Of a DNA stretch of 64,000 nucleotides, positions 50,610 through 62,218 are shown in pieces. The position numbers and the translations under genes are program-made. The notes under the pieces are model-generated. The model saw nothing but the letters and a program-made list of their open reading frames with translations. It did not search any database and had not been told where the DNA came from. This stretch comes from Buchnera aphidicola (Cinara curvipes) (GTDB lineage Bacteria > Pseudomonadota > Gammaproteobacteria > Enterobacterales > Enterobacteriaceae), in the NCBI RefSeq assembly GCF_900698915.1, contig NZ_LR217710.1, positions 62,001 to 126,000 on the forward strand, read 5' to 3'. Within the stretch, counting starts at the first letter, position 1. Each line of letters begins with the position of its first letter.

Positions 50610-52526
50610 TTATTTTTTATTTTTTTCTTTAATTTCTTCAAATTCTGCATCTACTACATCATCATTATTTTTTTCTACATTTTCTTTTTTTTTGTGGTTT
50701 TTTTCTTCATTACTTTTTTTTAATAATTCTGTTAGTTTTAAATTAAACTGTAATACTTTTTGTATATTTTTTTCAATTTCTTCTTTATTTTCTCCCTTTA
50801 GGGATAAATCTAGTTCTTGTAGAGATTTTTCAATATCTGTTTTAGTATTTAGATCAATTTTTTCTTTACATTCTCTTATTTGTTTTTTTGTATTATGAGA
50901 AATTTGATCACCTTGATTTCGAACTTTTATTAATTCTTCAAATTGTAAATCTTTTTCAGAGTTTTCTTGTGCTTCTGAAATCATTTTTTTAATTTCATCA
51001 TCATTTAATCCTGATGAAGATTGTATAGTAATTTTTTGTTCTTTCCCTGTTGTTTTATCTTTTGCTGAAACATGTAAAATACCATCTGCATCAATATCAA
51101 AAGTAACTTCTATTTGTGGAATACCTCTAGGCGCGGGTTGAATTCCATCTAAATTAAATTGTCCAAGTGATTTATTATCAGATGCTCTTTTTCTTTCTCC
51201 TTGTAATACATGTATAGTTACTGCAGATTGATTATCTTCTGCTGTAGAAAAAGTTTGACTATGTTTAGTTGGTATAGTAGTATTTTTATTGATTAAAGGA
51301 GTCATAACTCCACCCATTGTTTCAATTCCTAATGATAGAGGTGTTACATCTAATAGTAATACGTCTTTTACTGTTCCAGATAATACTCCTCCTTGAACAG
51401 CAGCTCCAATAGCTACAGCTTCATCAGGATTGACATCTTTTCTTGGTTTTTTTCCAAAAAAATCTGCTACTTTTTTTTGTACAAGAGGCATACGAGTTTG
51501 ACCACCTACTAAAATAATATCATGAATATCTGATATTTTTAATTTAGCATCTTTTAATGCAACTTCTAGAGGTTTTATAGATCTAATAATTAAATCTTCA
51601 ACTAAAGATTCTAATTTTGCTCGTGTTACTTTAATATTTAAATGTTTAGGTCCTGTAGAGTTTGCTGTAATATACGGTAAATTTACATCAGTTTGTTGAG
51701 CTGAAGACAACTCTATTTTTGCTTTTTCAGCAGCTTCTTTTAATCGTTGCATTGCTAAAGGATCATTTTTTAAATCAATACCTTGTTCTTTTTGAAATTC
51801 TGATACTAAAAAATGTATTAATCGATTATCGAAATCTTCTCCACCTAAATGTGTATCCCCGTTTGTTGATAATACTTCAAATGTTTTTTCTTTATCAACA
51901 TCATCTATTTCAATAATAGAAATATCGAATGTTCCTCCACCTAAATCATAAACCGCTATTGTTCTATTTCCTTTCCCTTTATCTAGTCCATATGCTAAAG
52001 CAGCTGCAGTTGGTTCATTAATAATTCTTTTGACTTGTAACCCAGCTATTTTCCCGGCATCTTTTGTTGCTTGTCTTTGAGCGTCATTAAAATATGCCGG
52101 AACTGTAATAACAGCTTCTGTAACTTTTTCTCCTAAATAATCTTCAGCTGTTTTTTTCATTTTTTTAAGAATTTCTGCAGAAATTTGCGGTGGAGCAATA
52201 TTTTCTTTTTTTATTTTTAACCAAGCATCTCCATTTTTTGATTGGACGATATCATAAGGCATAATTTTTATATCACGTTGTACTTCTTCATCTTGAAACT
52301 TTCTTCCCATAAGTCTTTTTATAGCAAAAAGTGTATTTTTTGGATTTGTTATGGATTGTCTTTTTGCTGGTTGGCCGACTAATATTTCGTTTTCTTTAGT
52401 ATAAGCAATAACAGAGGGAGTTGTACGCTCTCCTTCCGAATTTTCTAATACTTTTGCTTTATTATTATCCATAATAGCTACACAAGAGTTAGTGGTTCCT
52501 AAATCTATTCCAATTATTCTTCCCAT
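50610..52526 (-). CDS. dnaK: Chaperone DnaK (Hsp70)
   Basis: ATP-driven folding chaperone. 638 residues, same length as E. coli. [17 protein letters not shown], the ATPase Thr of [57 protein letters not shown] and the [18 protein letters not shown] linker and substrate domain are all present. The C-terminal lid ends [16 protein letters not shown], keeping the EEVKDKK-like tail. It is preceded by a sigma-32 type promoter and is one of the least diverged proteins here. Confidence 0.98.
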   Translation of the reverse strand: MGRIIGIDLGTTNSCVAIMDNNKAKVLENSEGERTTPSVIAYTKENEILVGQPAKRQSITNPKNTLFAIKRLMGRKFQDEEVQRDIKIMPYDIVQSKNGDAWLKIKKENIAPPQISAEILKKMKKTAEDYLGEKVTEAVITVPAYFNDAQRQATKDAGKIAGLQVKRIINEPTAAALAYGLDKGKGNRTIAVYDLGGGTFDISIIEIDDVDKEKTFEVLSTNGDTHLGGEDFDNRLIHFLVSEFQKEQGIDLKNDPLAMQRLKEAAEKAKIELSSAQQTDVNLPYITANSTGPKHLNIKVTRAKLESLVEDLIIRSIKPLEVALKDAKLKISDIHDIILVGGQTRMPLVQKKVADFFGKKPRKDVNPDEAVAIGAAVQGGVLSGTVKDVLLLDVTPLSLGIETMGGVMTPLINKNTTIPTKHSQTFSTAEDNQSAVTIHVLQGERKRASDNKSLGQFNLDGIQPAPRGIPQIEVTFDIDADGILHVSAKDKTTGKEQKITIQSSSGLNDDEIKKMISEAQENSEKDLQFEELIKVRNQGDQISHNTKKQIRECKEKIDLNTKTDIEKSLQELDLSLKGENKEEIEKNIQKVLQFNLKLTELLKKSNEEKNHKKKENVEKNNDDVVDAEFEEIKEKNKK

Positions 52527-52648
52527 TATTATATTCCTTGAATATATTATTGTTGATAAATTTTATTTTTATTCTGAAATACTTTTTTAAATTAAATTAA
52601 TAGTATTTTAAAAAGTATTAAAAATTTTATAAAATAGATAATATTAAT

Positions 52649-52680
52649 TAAATGGGGTCAGTTTATTCAGCATCAAGGGT
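52649..52680 (-). promoter_or_regulatory. Sigma-32 heat-shock promoter of dnaK
   Basis: On the minus strand: ACCCTTGATG (-35; consensus CCCTTGAA), a 14-base spacer, then CCCCATTTA (-10; consensus CCCCATNT) at 52649-52657. Spacing and sequence match sigma-32 promoters. The start should be near 52642, giving a leader of about 115 bases. These GC-rich motifs stand out sharply from the A/T spacer. Nearly all sites of this type lie upstream of chaperone genes. Confidence 0.85.
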
Positions 52681-52925
52681 AAAAAAAAAATATAATTTTT
52701 TATTTTAAAAAAATATTAATTATTTATATATAAAATGTAATTGATTTTTTAATTATTACATTACTTAGAGTAAAATTATAACTTTTTTGTTTATAAAATG
52801 TTATAATTAATTATATTTACCTATATGAAATATTTATATATGATATTCTATTTCATTTATATAAAGTATTTTTATTAATTATAAATTATAATGTTAAATT
52901 AACTTTTTATGAGTTTTGAATATTT

Positions 52926-53297
52926 ATGAAAATAAATTATCAATCTTTATGTTTTTTAGTTTTTATATTTTTTAGTTTTTTTGTATGTTTTTTTATGCTA
53001 ATAGCAGGTTATATTCTTGGAGGTAGGTCATATTTTCAAAATATACCCCATCCATTTGAATCAGGTATTATTTCACTTGGTGATGCTAGATTAAAAATAC
53101 CTATTAAATTTTCATTAATTGCTATTTTTTTTGTTATTTTTGATATAGAAGCATTATATTTATATATTTGGTCTATATGTGTACGAGAATCTGGTTGGAT
53201 AGGTTTTATTGGTATTTGTTTTTTTATTTTTTCTTTATTATTAACATTATATTTTTTGTTTAAAAATAATATATTAGAATGGATAGTATCAAAATAA
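52926..53297 (+). CDS. nuoA: NADH-quinone oxidoreductase subunit A
   Basis: Membrane subunit of complex I. 123 residues with three hydrophobic helices (about 5-28, 60-82 and 90-115) and the conserved PFESGIISLGDARLKIPIKFSLIAIFFVIFDIEALYLYIW, including the essential Asp-Glu pair. Shorter than E. coli NuoA (147) because the C-terminal tail is lost. First gene of the nuo operon, with no nuoA-specific regulator site evident. Divergent from dnaK. Confidence 0.96.
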   Translation: MKINYQSLCFLVFIFFSFFVCFFMLIAGYILGGRSYFQNIPHPFESGIISLGDARLKIPIKFSLIAIFFVIFDIEALYLYIWSICVRESGWIGFIGICFFIFSLLLTLYFLFKNNILEWIVSK

Positions 53298-53426
53298 TTG
53301 AATATATATATTTTTATCAATAAAATAATATATATAAAAATTTTTAAATTTTTTTTAAATTTTATTTTTAAAAAAATTTTTTAAATAAAATTTAGTAATA
53401 TTTTTAATTATTTCAGGATATTAATA

Positions 53427-54104
53427 ATGAAATATACTTTAACACGTGTAAATACAAATAATGACATTTTTGAAAAATATCCATTAAATATTACAGAATC
53501 AGTTTCTGATCCTATTGAAGCACAAGTAAAGCATAATATCTTTTTTGGAACACTTTCTAAATTTATTCATAAAATTGTAAATTGGGGTCGAAAAAATTCT
53601 TTATGGCCATATAATTTTGGTTTGTCATGTTGTTATGTAGAAATGGTAAGTTCATTTACTTCAGTTCACGATATTTCTCGTTTTGGTTCTGAAGTATTAC
53701 GTGCATCTCCAAGACAAGCTGATTTTATGGTAATTGCTGGTACACCATTTATTAAGATGGCTCCTGTAATACAGAGATTGTATGATCAAATGTTAGAGCC
53801 TAAATGGGTTATTTCTATGGGTGCCTGCGCAAATTCTGGAGGAATGTATGATGTTTATTCTGTAGTACAGGGGGTAGATAAATTTCTTCCAGTAGATATT
53901 TATATACCTGGTTGTCCTCCTCGACCGGAAGCATACATACATGCGTTAACCTTATTACAAAAATCTATTTCTAAAGAACGTCGCCCATTATCTTGGGTAA
54001 TTGGTGAACAGGGTATATATAAAGCAAAAATGTTATCTGAAAAGGAAAGAAAAAATAATAAACGAATATCTATTATTAACCTTAACTGTGAAGATAGTTT
54101 TTAA
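53427..54104 (+). CDS. nuoB: NADH-quinone oxidoreductase subunit B
   Basis: Carries Fe-S cluster N2, the last electron carrier before quinone. 225 residues with the four N2 cysteines: Cys68-Cys69 (GLSCCYVEM), Cys134 (GACANSGG) and Cys163 (PGCPPRP). [14 protein letters not shown] and [22 protein letters not shown] are highly conserved. AGGATATTAATA precedes the ATG. Confidence 0.97.
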   Translation: MKYTLTRVNTNNDIFEKYPLNITESVSDPIEAQVKHNIFFGTLSKFIHKIVNWGRKNSLWPYNFGLSCCYVEMVSSFTSVHDISRFGSEVLRASPRQADFMVIAGTPFIKMAPVIQRLYDQMLEPKWVISMGACANSGGMYDVYSVVQGVDKFLPVDIYIPGCPPRPEAYIHALTLLQKSISKERRPLSWVIGEQGIYKAKMLSEKERKNNKRISIINLNCEDSF

Positions 54105-54202
54105 TTATCAATAAAAATATATATATTTTTTATTTTCTATTAAAGTTTATATTTTATAAATAATTTTATTAGTATTTTTTATTAACTTATTGAGATCAAA
54201 TT

Positions 54203-56012
54203 ATGTCTGTTATTGATTTACAAAAAAATTTTTTTTTTAGACAGTAAAAATGAAGATTTTTATAAAAAATATCCAATTATTCTTTCTTTATTTAATTTGT
54301 TTGGAAAAAAAAATTTTTTTATACAAGATGCTTATGTAAAATGTCCAATTTTATGGATTAATCGTTCAATTTTAATAAAAGTAATTTATTTTTTAAAAAA
54401 AAATAATATATGTTCATATGAAATGTTATTTGATTTACACGGTATTGATGAACGTTTACGAAAAAATATTGAGTGTATTCCTTGTTCTGATTTCACAGTA
54501 TTTTATCATTTTTTGTCAATTACTAATAATAGTGATCTTATTTTAAAAGTTGCTTTATCAAAAAAAAATTTGCAATTACCTACTATTACTTCAATTTTTT
54601 CAAATTCAAATTGGTATGAACGTGAAACTTGGGAAATGTTTGGTATAAGATTTATTGGTCACCCACATTTAACTCGACTTTTAATGCCTAAAAATTGGGT
54701 AGGATATCCCTTAAGAAAAGATTATCCATCACATGCAACAGAATTAGATAAATTTTTTTTTTCAAAACAAAGAGAAGATTCAGCAATGGAATCTTTACGT
54801 TTTTGTCCTGAATCATGGGGTTTAAAGCGTAATAGTAACAGTAAAATAGAATATATGTTTTTAAACTTTGGACCTAATCACCCTTCTTCTCACGGTGCTT
54901 TTCGTATAATATTACAATTATATGGAGAGAAAATAATAAATTGTGTTCCTGATATTGGTTTTCATCATCGAGGAGCTGAGAAAATAGCTGAAAGACAGTC
55001 TTGGCATAGTTTTATTCCTTATACAGATCGAATAGAATATTTAGGGGGGTGTGTTAATGAAATGCCTTATATATTAGCGGTAGAAACATTAGCTAATATA
55101 CAAGTACCTGATAGAACGCAAGTTATTAGAATTTTATTATCAGAATTATTTAGAATTAATAGTCATTTATTATTTATTTCTACATTTATTCAGGATGTAG
55201 GTAGTATGAGTACAGTATTTTTAGCTTTTACTGATCGTCAAAAAATTTATGATTTAATTGAAAGTATTACAGGCGCACGTATGCATCCAGCTTGGTTTCG
55301 AATTGGCGGTCTTGCTAAAGATTTACCTTTAAATTGGAATCATTTATTGAAAGAATTTTTAGACTGGATGCCTAAAAGATTAGATTTTTATGTAAAAGTA
55401 GCATTGAAAAATAGAATTTTAATTTCTCGTTCTAAAGGTGTAGCATCTTATGGAAAAGAAGAAGCTTTATCTTGGGGGGTAACCGGAGCAGGTTTAAGAG
55501 CGACAGGTGTTGATTTTGATATTAGAAAAAAAAGGCCATATTCTGGTTATCAAAATTTTGACTTTGAGATTCCAATTGGGAATAAAACAAGCGATGCTTA
55601 CACACGAGTTTTAATTAAGGTTGAAGAAATTAGACAAAGTTTAAAAATATTACAACAATGTTTATTAAATATGCCAAATGGTCCATTTAAATCTGATCAC
55701 CCATTAACTACTCCTCCAAATAAAAATAAATCTTTATTAAATATTGAGAATTTAATTTCACATTTTTTACAAATGTCTTGGGGTCCTATTATTCCTTTTA
55801 ATGAAAGTTTTCAAATGATTGAAGCAACAAAAGGAATAAATAGTTACTATTTGATTAGTGACGGGTTACCAACTAGTTATAGAACACGAATTCGTACTCC
55901 TAGTTTTGCTCACTTACAGCAAATTCCCTCAGTAATATGTGGACATTTAATATCTGATTTAATAGTTTATCTTGGTAGTATTGATTTCGTTATGTCTGAT
56001 GTAGATCGATAA
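54203..56012 (+). CDS. nuoC: NADH-quinone oxidoreductase fused C/D subunit, frame broken near the start
   Basis: Fused NuoCD of the enterobacterial type. An uninterrupted frame of 599 codons starts only at TTG 54213, which has no ribosome binding site. An ATG at 54203, preceded by GAG, opens [12 protein letters not shown] but meets TAA at 54245; removing one base from the A7T10 run (54222-54238) joins it to the long frame to give [20 protein letters not shown]. The C part has [13 protein letters not shown] and PLRKDYP; the D part has [33 protein letters not shown] and the ending [12 protein letters not shown]. It may be expressed by slippage or from TTG. Confidence 0.92.
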
Positions 56013-56045
56013 ATATATCTCATAAATAATGATAGGAAAAAAATA

Positions 56046-56516
56046 GTGTTTTATTTAAGTCAATCAGAAATTTCTGAAATTTTATTAAAAAAAAAATGTT
56101 ATGTAAATCCTCGGGCTGCTTGTATTGAAGCATTAAAAATTGTACAAAAAAATAGAAAATGGATTTGTAAAGATGCTATCGTAGCAATTGCAGAGATATT
56201 ATCTATTTCTGCATGTGATGTAGAAGGAGTCGCAACATTTTACTGTCATATTTTTCGAAAACCCGTGGGAAATCATATTATTCGTTATTGTGATAGTGTT
56301 GTATGTTTTATTAATGGTTATCATAATATTGAAAGTGAATTAATATCTAGATTACATATATATCCCGGACAAACAACTCGTGACGGTTGTTTTACACTTC
56401 TTCCAACTTGTTGTTTAGGTGCGTGTGATAAAGGGCCTGTTATGCTTATTGATAAAGTTTTGTACACTCACCTAACAGTCAAAGGGATAAAAGATTTATT
56501 GGATAAATATAAATGA
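56046..56516 (+). CDS. nuoE: NADH-quinone oxidoreductase subunit E
   Basis: Peripheral subunit with a [2Fe-2S] cluster (N1a). 156 residues, slightly shorter than E. coli. The four cysteines are in CDSVVC and [27 protein letters not shown] and [18 protein letters not shown] are conserved. Begins with GTG at 56046 with an AGGA Shine-Dalgarno. Its TGA shares bases with the nuoF ATG (ATGA). Confidence 0.96.
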   Translation: MFYLSQSEISEILLKKKCYVNPRAACIEALKIVQKNRKWICKDAIVAIAEILSISACDVEGVATFYCHIFRKPVGNHIIRYCDSVVCFINGYHNIESELISRLHIYPGQTTRDGCFTLLPTCCLGACDKGPVMLIDKVLYTHLTVKGIKDLLDKYK

Positions 56517-57829
56517 AATATATATTAAAAAAACCTGAAACGCATCCATTAACTTGGCGTTTAAATAAACCTTATAAAACTATTGAAATAAATGAGTATT
56601 GTAATAATCAAGGTTATCAAGCCTTGAAAAAATCTTTAAAAATATTTAGTTCTGAAGATATTATATCTATAATTCAAAAATCAGGTTTAAAAGGAAGAGG
56701 AGGAGCAGGATTTCCAACTGGAAATAAATGGAGTTTAATGACAAAAAATAATTTAGAATTAAATAGATATTTGATTTGTAATGCAGATGAAATGGAGCCT
56801 GGTACCTATAAGGATAGATTTTTAATAGAATATTTACCTCATCAGTTAATTGAAGGTATGATTATTAGTGCTTTTGCCTTACAGTCTTCTTGTGGATATA
56901 TTTTTTTACGAGGTGATTATTATTTATCAGAAAAAATTTTAATTAAAGCAATTAATCAAGCATATAAATTTGGTTTTTTAGGTACAAATATATTAAATAG
57001 TGATTTTAATTTTGATTTATTTTTGCATACAGGGGCTGGTCGTTATATTTGTGGTGAAGAAACTGCATTAATTAATTCTTTAGAAGGAAGAAGAGCTAAT
57101 CCACGATTTAAACCCCCTTTTCCAGCTAATCATGGTTTATGGGGCAAACCAACATGTATAAATAATGTTGAAACTTTATCTAATATTCCAGCAATTATTT
57201 TATATGGATCAGATTGGTATTTGAGTTTATCTAAAGGTATAGATTCTGGGACTAAATTATTAGGTTTTTCAGGTCGAGTAAAAAAACCAGGTTTATGGGA
57301 ATTACCATTAGGAATTACTGCTAGAGAAATTTTAGAAGATTATGCTGGTGGTATGAAAAAGAATTTTACTTTAAAGGCTTGGCAACCTGGTGGAGCTGGG
57401 ACTAGTTTTTTATCTTGTGATGATATTGATATAAAGATGGATTTTACTAATTTACAAAAAATAGGTAGTCGGTTAGGAACTGGAATTGCTATGGCTATTG
57501 ATAATAAGATTAATATTATTTCTTTATTAGTAAATATTGAAGTATTTTTTTCACGTGAATCATGTGGTTTTTGTACTCCCTGTAGAGAAGGATTACCGTG
57601 GATAGTAAAGATATTGAAAAGTTTGGAAAAAAAGAATGGTTATATTAATGATATTTCTATATTAGAAGAATTATGTTTTTACTTAAGTCCTGGAAAAACT
57701 TTTTGCGCGCATGCTCCAGGAGCAATATCTCCCTTACAGAGTGCAATAAAATTATTTCGAACTGAATTTGAAAAAGGAATAAATAAATATCAAAAACAAA
57801 AAAATAATATTGATATTATTTCTTTATAG
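56513..57829 (+). CDS. nuoF: NADH-quinone oxidoreductase subunit F
   Basis: Binds NADH and FMN and passes electrons to the N3 cluster. 438 residues. [15 protein letters not shown] is the NADH-binding loop, [14 protein letters not shown] and [32 protein letters not shown] the FMN site, and [10 protein letters not shown] plus a distal Cys (TFCAHAPG) the [4Fe-4S] ligands. ATG overlaps the nuoE stop by four bases. Confidence 0.97.
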   Translation: MKYILKKPETHPLTWRLNKPYKTIEINEYCNNQGYQALKKSLKIFSSEDIISIIQKSGLKGRGGAGFPTGNKWSLMTKNNLELNRYLICNADEMEPGTYKDRFLIEYLPHQLIEGMIISAFALQSSCGYIFLRGDYYLSEKILIKAINQAYKFGFLGTNILNSDFNFDLFLHTGAGRYICGEETALINSLEGRRANPRFKPPFPANHGLWGKPTCINNVETLSNIPAIILYGSDWYLSLSKGIDSGTKLLGFSGRVKKPGLWELPLGITAREILEDYAGGMKKNFTLKAWQPGGAGTSFLSCDDIDIKMDFTNLQKIGSRLGTGIAMAIDNKINIISLLVNIEVFFSRESCGFCTPCREGLPWIVKILKSLEKKNGYINDISILEELCFYLSPGKTFCAHAPGAISPLQSAIKLFRTEFEKGINKYQKQKNNIDIISL

Positions 57830-57944
57830 AATTAATTTTTTAAAAAAATATTATTATATATTATAAAAGTATAAGATTAATTTTATTTTATGTTATATAT
57901 TTATATATATTTTACAATAAATGTAACCGGGTGAGTATTTAACA

Positions 57945-60680
57945 ATGGTCAAAATTTATATTGATAAAAAATCTTTTTTTGTTAAAAAATCAGATAACTT
58001 ATTACAAGCGTGTTTATCTGTCGGAATTAATATTCCTTTTTTTTGTTGGCATCCTGTTTTAGGTAGTATTGGGTCTTGTCGGCAGTGTGCAGTAAAAATT
58101 TTTCGTGATGAAACAGATCAATTAGGATCTGTTGTTATGTCCTGTATGTCAGAAATAAGAGAAGGAATTAGAATATCAGTTATAGATTCAGATATTAAAA
58201 ACTTTCAGAAAAGTATTATTGAATTAATGATGTTAAATCATCCTCATGATTGTCCAGTTTGTTCTGAGGGAGGTAATTGTCATTTACAAGATATGACTGT
58301 ATTAAATAAACATCATATACGTAGGTATAGATATACAAAACGTATTTTTAAAAATCAATATTTAGGTCCTTTTGTATCACATGTTATGAATAGATGTATT
58401 ACTTGTTATCGTTGTTCAAGATATTATACTGATTATGCTGGTGGAAAAGATTTTGGAGTTTATGGTTCTAGTAACAAAATCTATTTTGGTCGACTAGAAG
58501 ATGGTTTGTTAGAAAGTGAGTATTCTGGTAATTTAATTGATATTTGTCCTACAGGTGTATTTACTGATAAAAGTAATATTCAAAATTTTCATCGTAAATG
58601 GGATTTACAATATTCTCCTAGTATATGTCATGGTTGTAGTATTGGGTGTAATATTAATTTAGGGGAACGGTTAGGTAAGTTATGTCGTATTGATAATAGA
58701 TATAATAAAAAAATAAATAAATATTTTTTATGTGATTTAGGTAGATTTGGTTGTAATTATGTAAATTTTACTTCGGTTACTAAACCATTTTTACAAGAAA
58801 ATAATAAAAAAAAATTTTTAGATTATTCGAATACAATTAAAATTATTACTACTATCTTTCAAAATACTTCTAATTCAATATTAGGTATTGGTTCTTCTAG
58901 AGCTAGTATAGAAAGTAATATGGCATTATATAATTTAGTAGGAAAAGAAAATTTTTCCAATGGAATGTTACCAGAATTAGATGAATGTGTACAGTTAATC
59001 AAGAACATTGTAAAAGACGGGGGTATACATATACCTTCTATTTCAGAAATTGAAGAATATGATGTAATTCTAATTATAAGTGAAGATATTACACAAACTG
59101 CGTCATTAGCTGCTTTATCTGTACGTCAAGCAGTTCGTGGTATTTATTCTCATATATCAAAAAATAATAATATACCATTGTGGCATATTAGCGCAATAAA
59201 AAATATTGCTCAAGATCAGCAAAATACTTTATTTATTATCAATGGAAGTGAAACAAAATTGGATGATATCAGTAGTTTGTGTTATTTTGGATCTATAGAA
59301 CAACAACTATATTTTAGTACTTTAATATTAGATCATCTTAATAATGATATAAATATTAAGAATAAAGATAAAAGAAGTATTTTTATGAAAATTGATTTAA
59401 TTACTAAAGCACTGTGTAATGCAAAAAAACCATTAATTATTTCAGGTACATCATATAATAATATTGATATTCTTAAAATATCATTTAATATTGCTCAATC
59501 TTTACAAAAAAAAGGATTACCAGTTGGTTTAGCATTATTTCCTCCTTCAGCAAATAATATAGGATTATCTTTAATTCCAAGTATCTCTTTAAATGAAATA
59601 TTTAATATAATTTATTGCAAAAAAGTCGATATTTTAGTCATTTTAGAAAACGATTTATATCGATTATATGAATCAAGTTTTTTGGATAAAATCTTAAAAA
59701 AAGTTAATACAATTATTGTATTAGATCATCAAAATAATAGAACAGTAATGCGTTCTAATATTTTTTTACCATGTACAAATTTTTCAGAAAGTTCAGGAAA
59801 TATTGTTAATTATGAAGCTCGCATACAACGATTTTTTCAAATTAATGATCCTAATTTATATAGAAAAAAATTATGTAAATTAGAAAGTTGGCGTTGGATA
59901 CAAGCTATTAAGAATAAAATTTATTCATTTTCATCTATTATATCTTTTACAATTGATAAAATGATGAAACTATGTTCTATTTGGAATGCTTTTTTTAAAA
60001 AAATAAGTGATTCTTCTCCTTCTGCTTCTTTTAGAATTAAAGGTCAAAAAATAGCAAGATCGCCTATTCGATTTAGTGGTCGAGCAGCTATGTTTACTAA
60101 CAAAGATATACATGAACAAAAACCTTCTGTAGATTTGGATAGTATGTTTTCTTTTTCAATGGAAGGAAGTTCGCAGACAGAAAATAATTTTTCTTTTTCT
60201 CCGTTTTTGTGGTCTCCTAATTGGAATTCTAATCAATCATTTTATAAATCATCTATTAATAATAAGAAATTTAAAAAAATATACGAAGGTATTTTGTTAT
60301 TTCAGAACCATAAAAAAAAAATTTTTTCAGATTTTCCTATTAAGAAATTTACTATAAATAAAAAAAATAATTTTTCTTTTTTTAAAATTATTCCTTATTA
60401 TAAATTATTAGGTAGTGAAGAAATGAGTCAAAATTATTTTATTAAAACTGTACATATGAATTTCATTCATGTTAAATTAAATTATTTAGATGCTGATAGA
60501 TTAAAAATTAAAAATGATGATATATTACAATTTCAAATAAATAATATATTTTTTAGATTTCCGGTACAGTTATCTAAAAATATTAGTTTATCTCATATTG
60601 GTTTACCATTAGGATGTAGTGGAATTCCAATTGTTTTTTTTAATAAAATTGCTATAAATTTAACGAAATATAATAAATAA
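57945..60680 (+). CDS. nuoG: NADH-quinone oxidoreductase subunit G
   Basis: Largest peripheral subunit, 911 residues, full length. The N-terminal ferredoxin-like domain has PFFCWHPVLGSIGSCRQCAVK ([2Fe-2S] N1b); then HPHDCPVCSEGGNCHLQDM and CITCYRCSRYY plus DICPTGVF ([4Fe-4S] N5 and N4). SICHGCSIGCN with FLCDLGRFG keeps the extra N7 cluster typical of E. coli-type NuoG. The rest is a molybdopterin-oxidoreductase-like fold with no cofactor. GGGTGAG precedes the ATG. It is separated from nuoF by 115 bases. Confidence 0.96.
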   Translation: MVKIYIDKKSFFVKKSDNLLQACLSVGINIPFFCWHPVLGSIGSCRQCAVKIFRDETDQLGSVVMSCMSEIREGIRISVIDSDIKNFQKSIIELMMLNHPHDCPVCSEGGNCHLQDMTVLNKHHIRRYRYTKRIFKNQYLGPFVSHVMNRCITCYRCSRYYTDYAGGKDFGVYGSSNKIYFGRLEDGLLESEYSGNLIDICPTGVFTDKSNIQNFHRKWDLQYSPSICHGCSIGCNINLGERLGKLCRIDNRYNKKINKYFLCDLGRFGCNYVNFTSVTKPFLQENNKKKFLDYSNTIKIITTIFQNTSNSILGIGSSRASIESNMALYNLVGKENFSNGMLPELDECVQLIKNIVKDGGIHIPSISEIEEYDVILIISEDITQTASLAALSVRQAVRGIYSHISKNNNIPLWHISAIKNIAQDQQNTLFIINGSETKLDDISSLCYFGSIEQQLYFSTLILDHLNNDINIKNKDKRSIFMKIDLITKALCNAKKPLIISGTSYNNIDILKISFNIAQSLQKKGLPVGLALFPPSANNIGLSLIPSISLNEIFNIIYCKKVDILVILENDLYRLYESSFLDKILKKVNTIIVLDHQNNRTVMRSNIFLPCTNFSESSGNIVNYEARIQRFFQINDPNLYRKKLCKLESWRWIQAIKNKIYSFSSIISFTIDKMMKLCSIWNAFFKKISDSSPSASFRIKGQKIARSPIRFSGRAAMFTNKDIHEQKPSVDLDSMFSFSMEGSSQTENNFSFSPFLWSPNWNSNQSFYKSSINNKKFKKIYEGILLFQNHKKKIFSDFPIKKFTINKKNNFSFFKIIPYYKLLGSEEMSQNYFIKTVHMNFIHVKLNYLDADRLKIKNDDILQFQINNIFFRFPVQLSKNISLSHIGLPLGCSGIPIVFFNKIAINLTKYNK

Positions 60681-60707
60681 ATATTTTATTAAATTAGGTA
60701 TAATAAT

Positions 60708-61646
60708 ATGATAAATAAAATTTTTTTTACTATGTTTTTTGTAATTTTTATTGTTTTTAGTGCAAGCGCTTTAAGTTTGGTAGAAAGAAGAATTTTAGGT
60801 CTATTACAAAATAGATATGGACCTAATAGAGTCGGTTGGTTTGGTTGTATGCAACTATGTGCTGATGGTATTAAATTATTATTTAAAGAAGATTGGATTC
60901 CTCCTTTTAGTGATAAGGTATTGTTTATTATAGCTCCAATAATTTCTTTCATTTCTTTACTTTTAGTTTTTGCTAGTATCCCTATTACTTCTAATATTAT
61001 TATTATTAATTTAAATATTGGTTTATTATATTTTTTAATGATGTCATCTTTATCTGTATACGGAATTTTATTAGCGGGTTGGTCTAGTAATAATAAATAT
61101 GCTTTATTGGGTTCTATTAGATCGGTAGCACAAATGTTAAGTTATGAGGTTTTTTTAGGTTTATCATCTATGGGGACAGTAATTCAATGCGGATCCTTTA
61201 ATTTAGTTGATATCATTTATTCACAAAAAAAAGTATGGAATGTTATTCCTCAATTTTTTGGTTTTTTGATGTTTTTTATTGCATGTATTGCAGTTTGTCA
61301 TAGACATCCCTTTGATCAACCTGAATCTGAACAAGAATTAGCTGATGGGTATCATATTGAATATTCTGGAATGAAATTTGGAATGTTTTTTATTGGTGAG
61401 TATATTTCTATTATGGCAGTATCTGCTTTAAATGTATGTTTATTTTTTGGTGGTTGGTTTGGTCCGTTTTTTCCTCCTTTTATTTGGTTTTTATTAAAGT
61501 TTTTATTATTTGTTTTTTTATTTATTTTATTAAGAGCATCTTTACCTAGACCAAGGTATGACCATGTTATGTTATTTGCATGGAAATTTTGTTTACCTTT
61601 ATCTCTATTAAATATGATATTTACATCTTTTAGAATTTTAATATAA
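60708..61646 (+). CDS. nuoH: NADH-quinone oxidoreductase subunit H
   Basis: Membrane subunit that helps form the quinone chamber. 312 residues, eight predicted transmembrane helices. [98 protein letters not shown] and [10 protein letters not shown] are diagnostic, including the conserved acidic loop near the quinone site. The N terminus is about 13 residues shorter than in E. coli. Confidence 0.97.
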   Translation: MINKIFFTMFFVIFIVFSASALSLVERRILGLLQNRYGPNRVGWFGCMQLCADGIKLLFKEDWIPPFSDKVLFIIAPIISFISLLLVFASIPITSNIIIINLNIGLLYFLMMSSLSVYGILLAGWSSNNKYALLGSIRSVAQMLSYEVFLGLSSMGTVIQCGSFNLVDIIYSQKKVWNVIPQFFGFLMFFIACIAVCHRHPFDQPESEQELADGYHIEYSGMKFGMFFIGEYISIMAVSALNVCLFFGGWFGPFFPPFIWFLLKFLLFVFLFILLRASLPRPRYDHVMLFAWKFCLPLSLLNMIFTSFRILI

Positions 61647-61661
61647 ATATGAGGTTTTTAT

Positions 61662-62207
61662 ATGAGTATAAAAGATATTTTTTTTGGTTTTTTGAGTATT
61701 ATTCGTAGTATGTTAATGTTATTAACTAATATTTTCTCACCTAGAGAAACTCGTTTATATCCAGAACAATCATTAGATTTATCGCTTCGATATAGAGGTC
61801 GTATTATTTTAACTCGAGATCCTGACGGTTTGGAACGTTGTGTTGCATGTAATTTATGTTCTGCTGTTTGTCCTGTTAACTGTATTTCATTAAAAAAATC
61901 AGAAAATAAAGATGGTCGTTGGTATTCTAAATTTTTTCAGATAAATTTTTCTCGTTGCATTTTTTGTGGTTTGTGTGAAGAAGCTTGTCCTACTGCAGCT
62001 ATTCAATTAATACCAGATATAGAATTAAGTGATTTTGAAAGAAAAAAATTAATATATAAAAAAAAAGATTTGTTAATTTCCGGTCCAGGGAAATTTTCTA
62101 AATATAATTTTTATTCTGTTTCTGGTGTGAAATTTAAAAAAAATTCAAATAATATTGCTTCAGAAAAAATATTAAACTGTGTAGATGTAACATCTTTATT
62201 ACCATAG
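61662..62207 (+). CDS. nuoI: NADH-quinone oxidoreductase subunit I
   Basis: Carries two [4Fe-4S] clusters (N6a, N6b) that lead to N2. 181 residues with the double ferredoxin motifs [15 protein letters not shown] and [33 protein letters not shown] is conserved. ATG follows nuoH by 15 bases with GAGG nine bases before it. Confidence 0.97.
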   Translation: MSIKDIFFGFLSIIRSMLMLLTNIFSPRETRLYPEQSLDLSLRYRGRIILTRDPDGLERCVACNLCSAVCPVNCISLKKSENKDGRWYSKFFQINFSRCIFCGLCEEACPTAAIQLIPDIELSDFERKKLIYKKKDLLISGPGKFSKYNFYSVSGVKFKKNSNNIASEKILNCVDVTSLLP

Positions 62208-62218
62208 GGAAAATTTTT

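Noticed and set aside
60689-60952. 87-codon minus-strand frame at the start of nuoH
   Set aside because: Antisense to the conserved N-terminal codons of nuoH; no independent start signal or homology.
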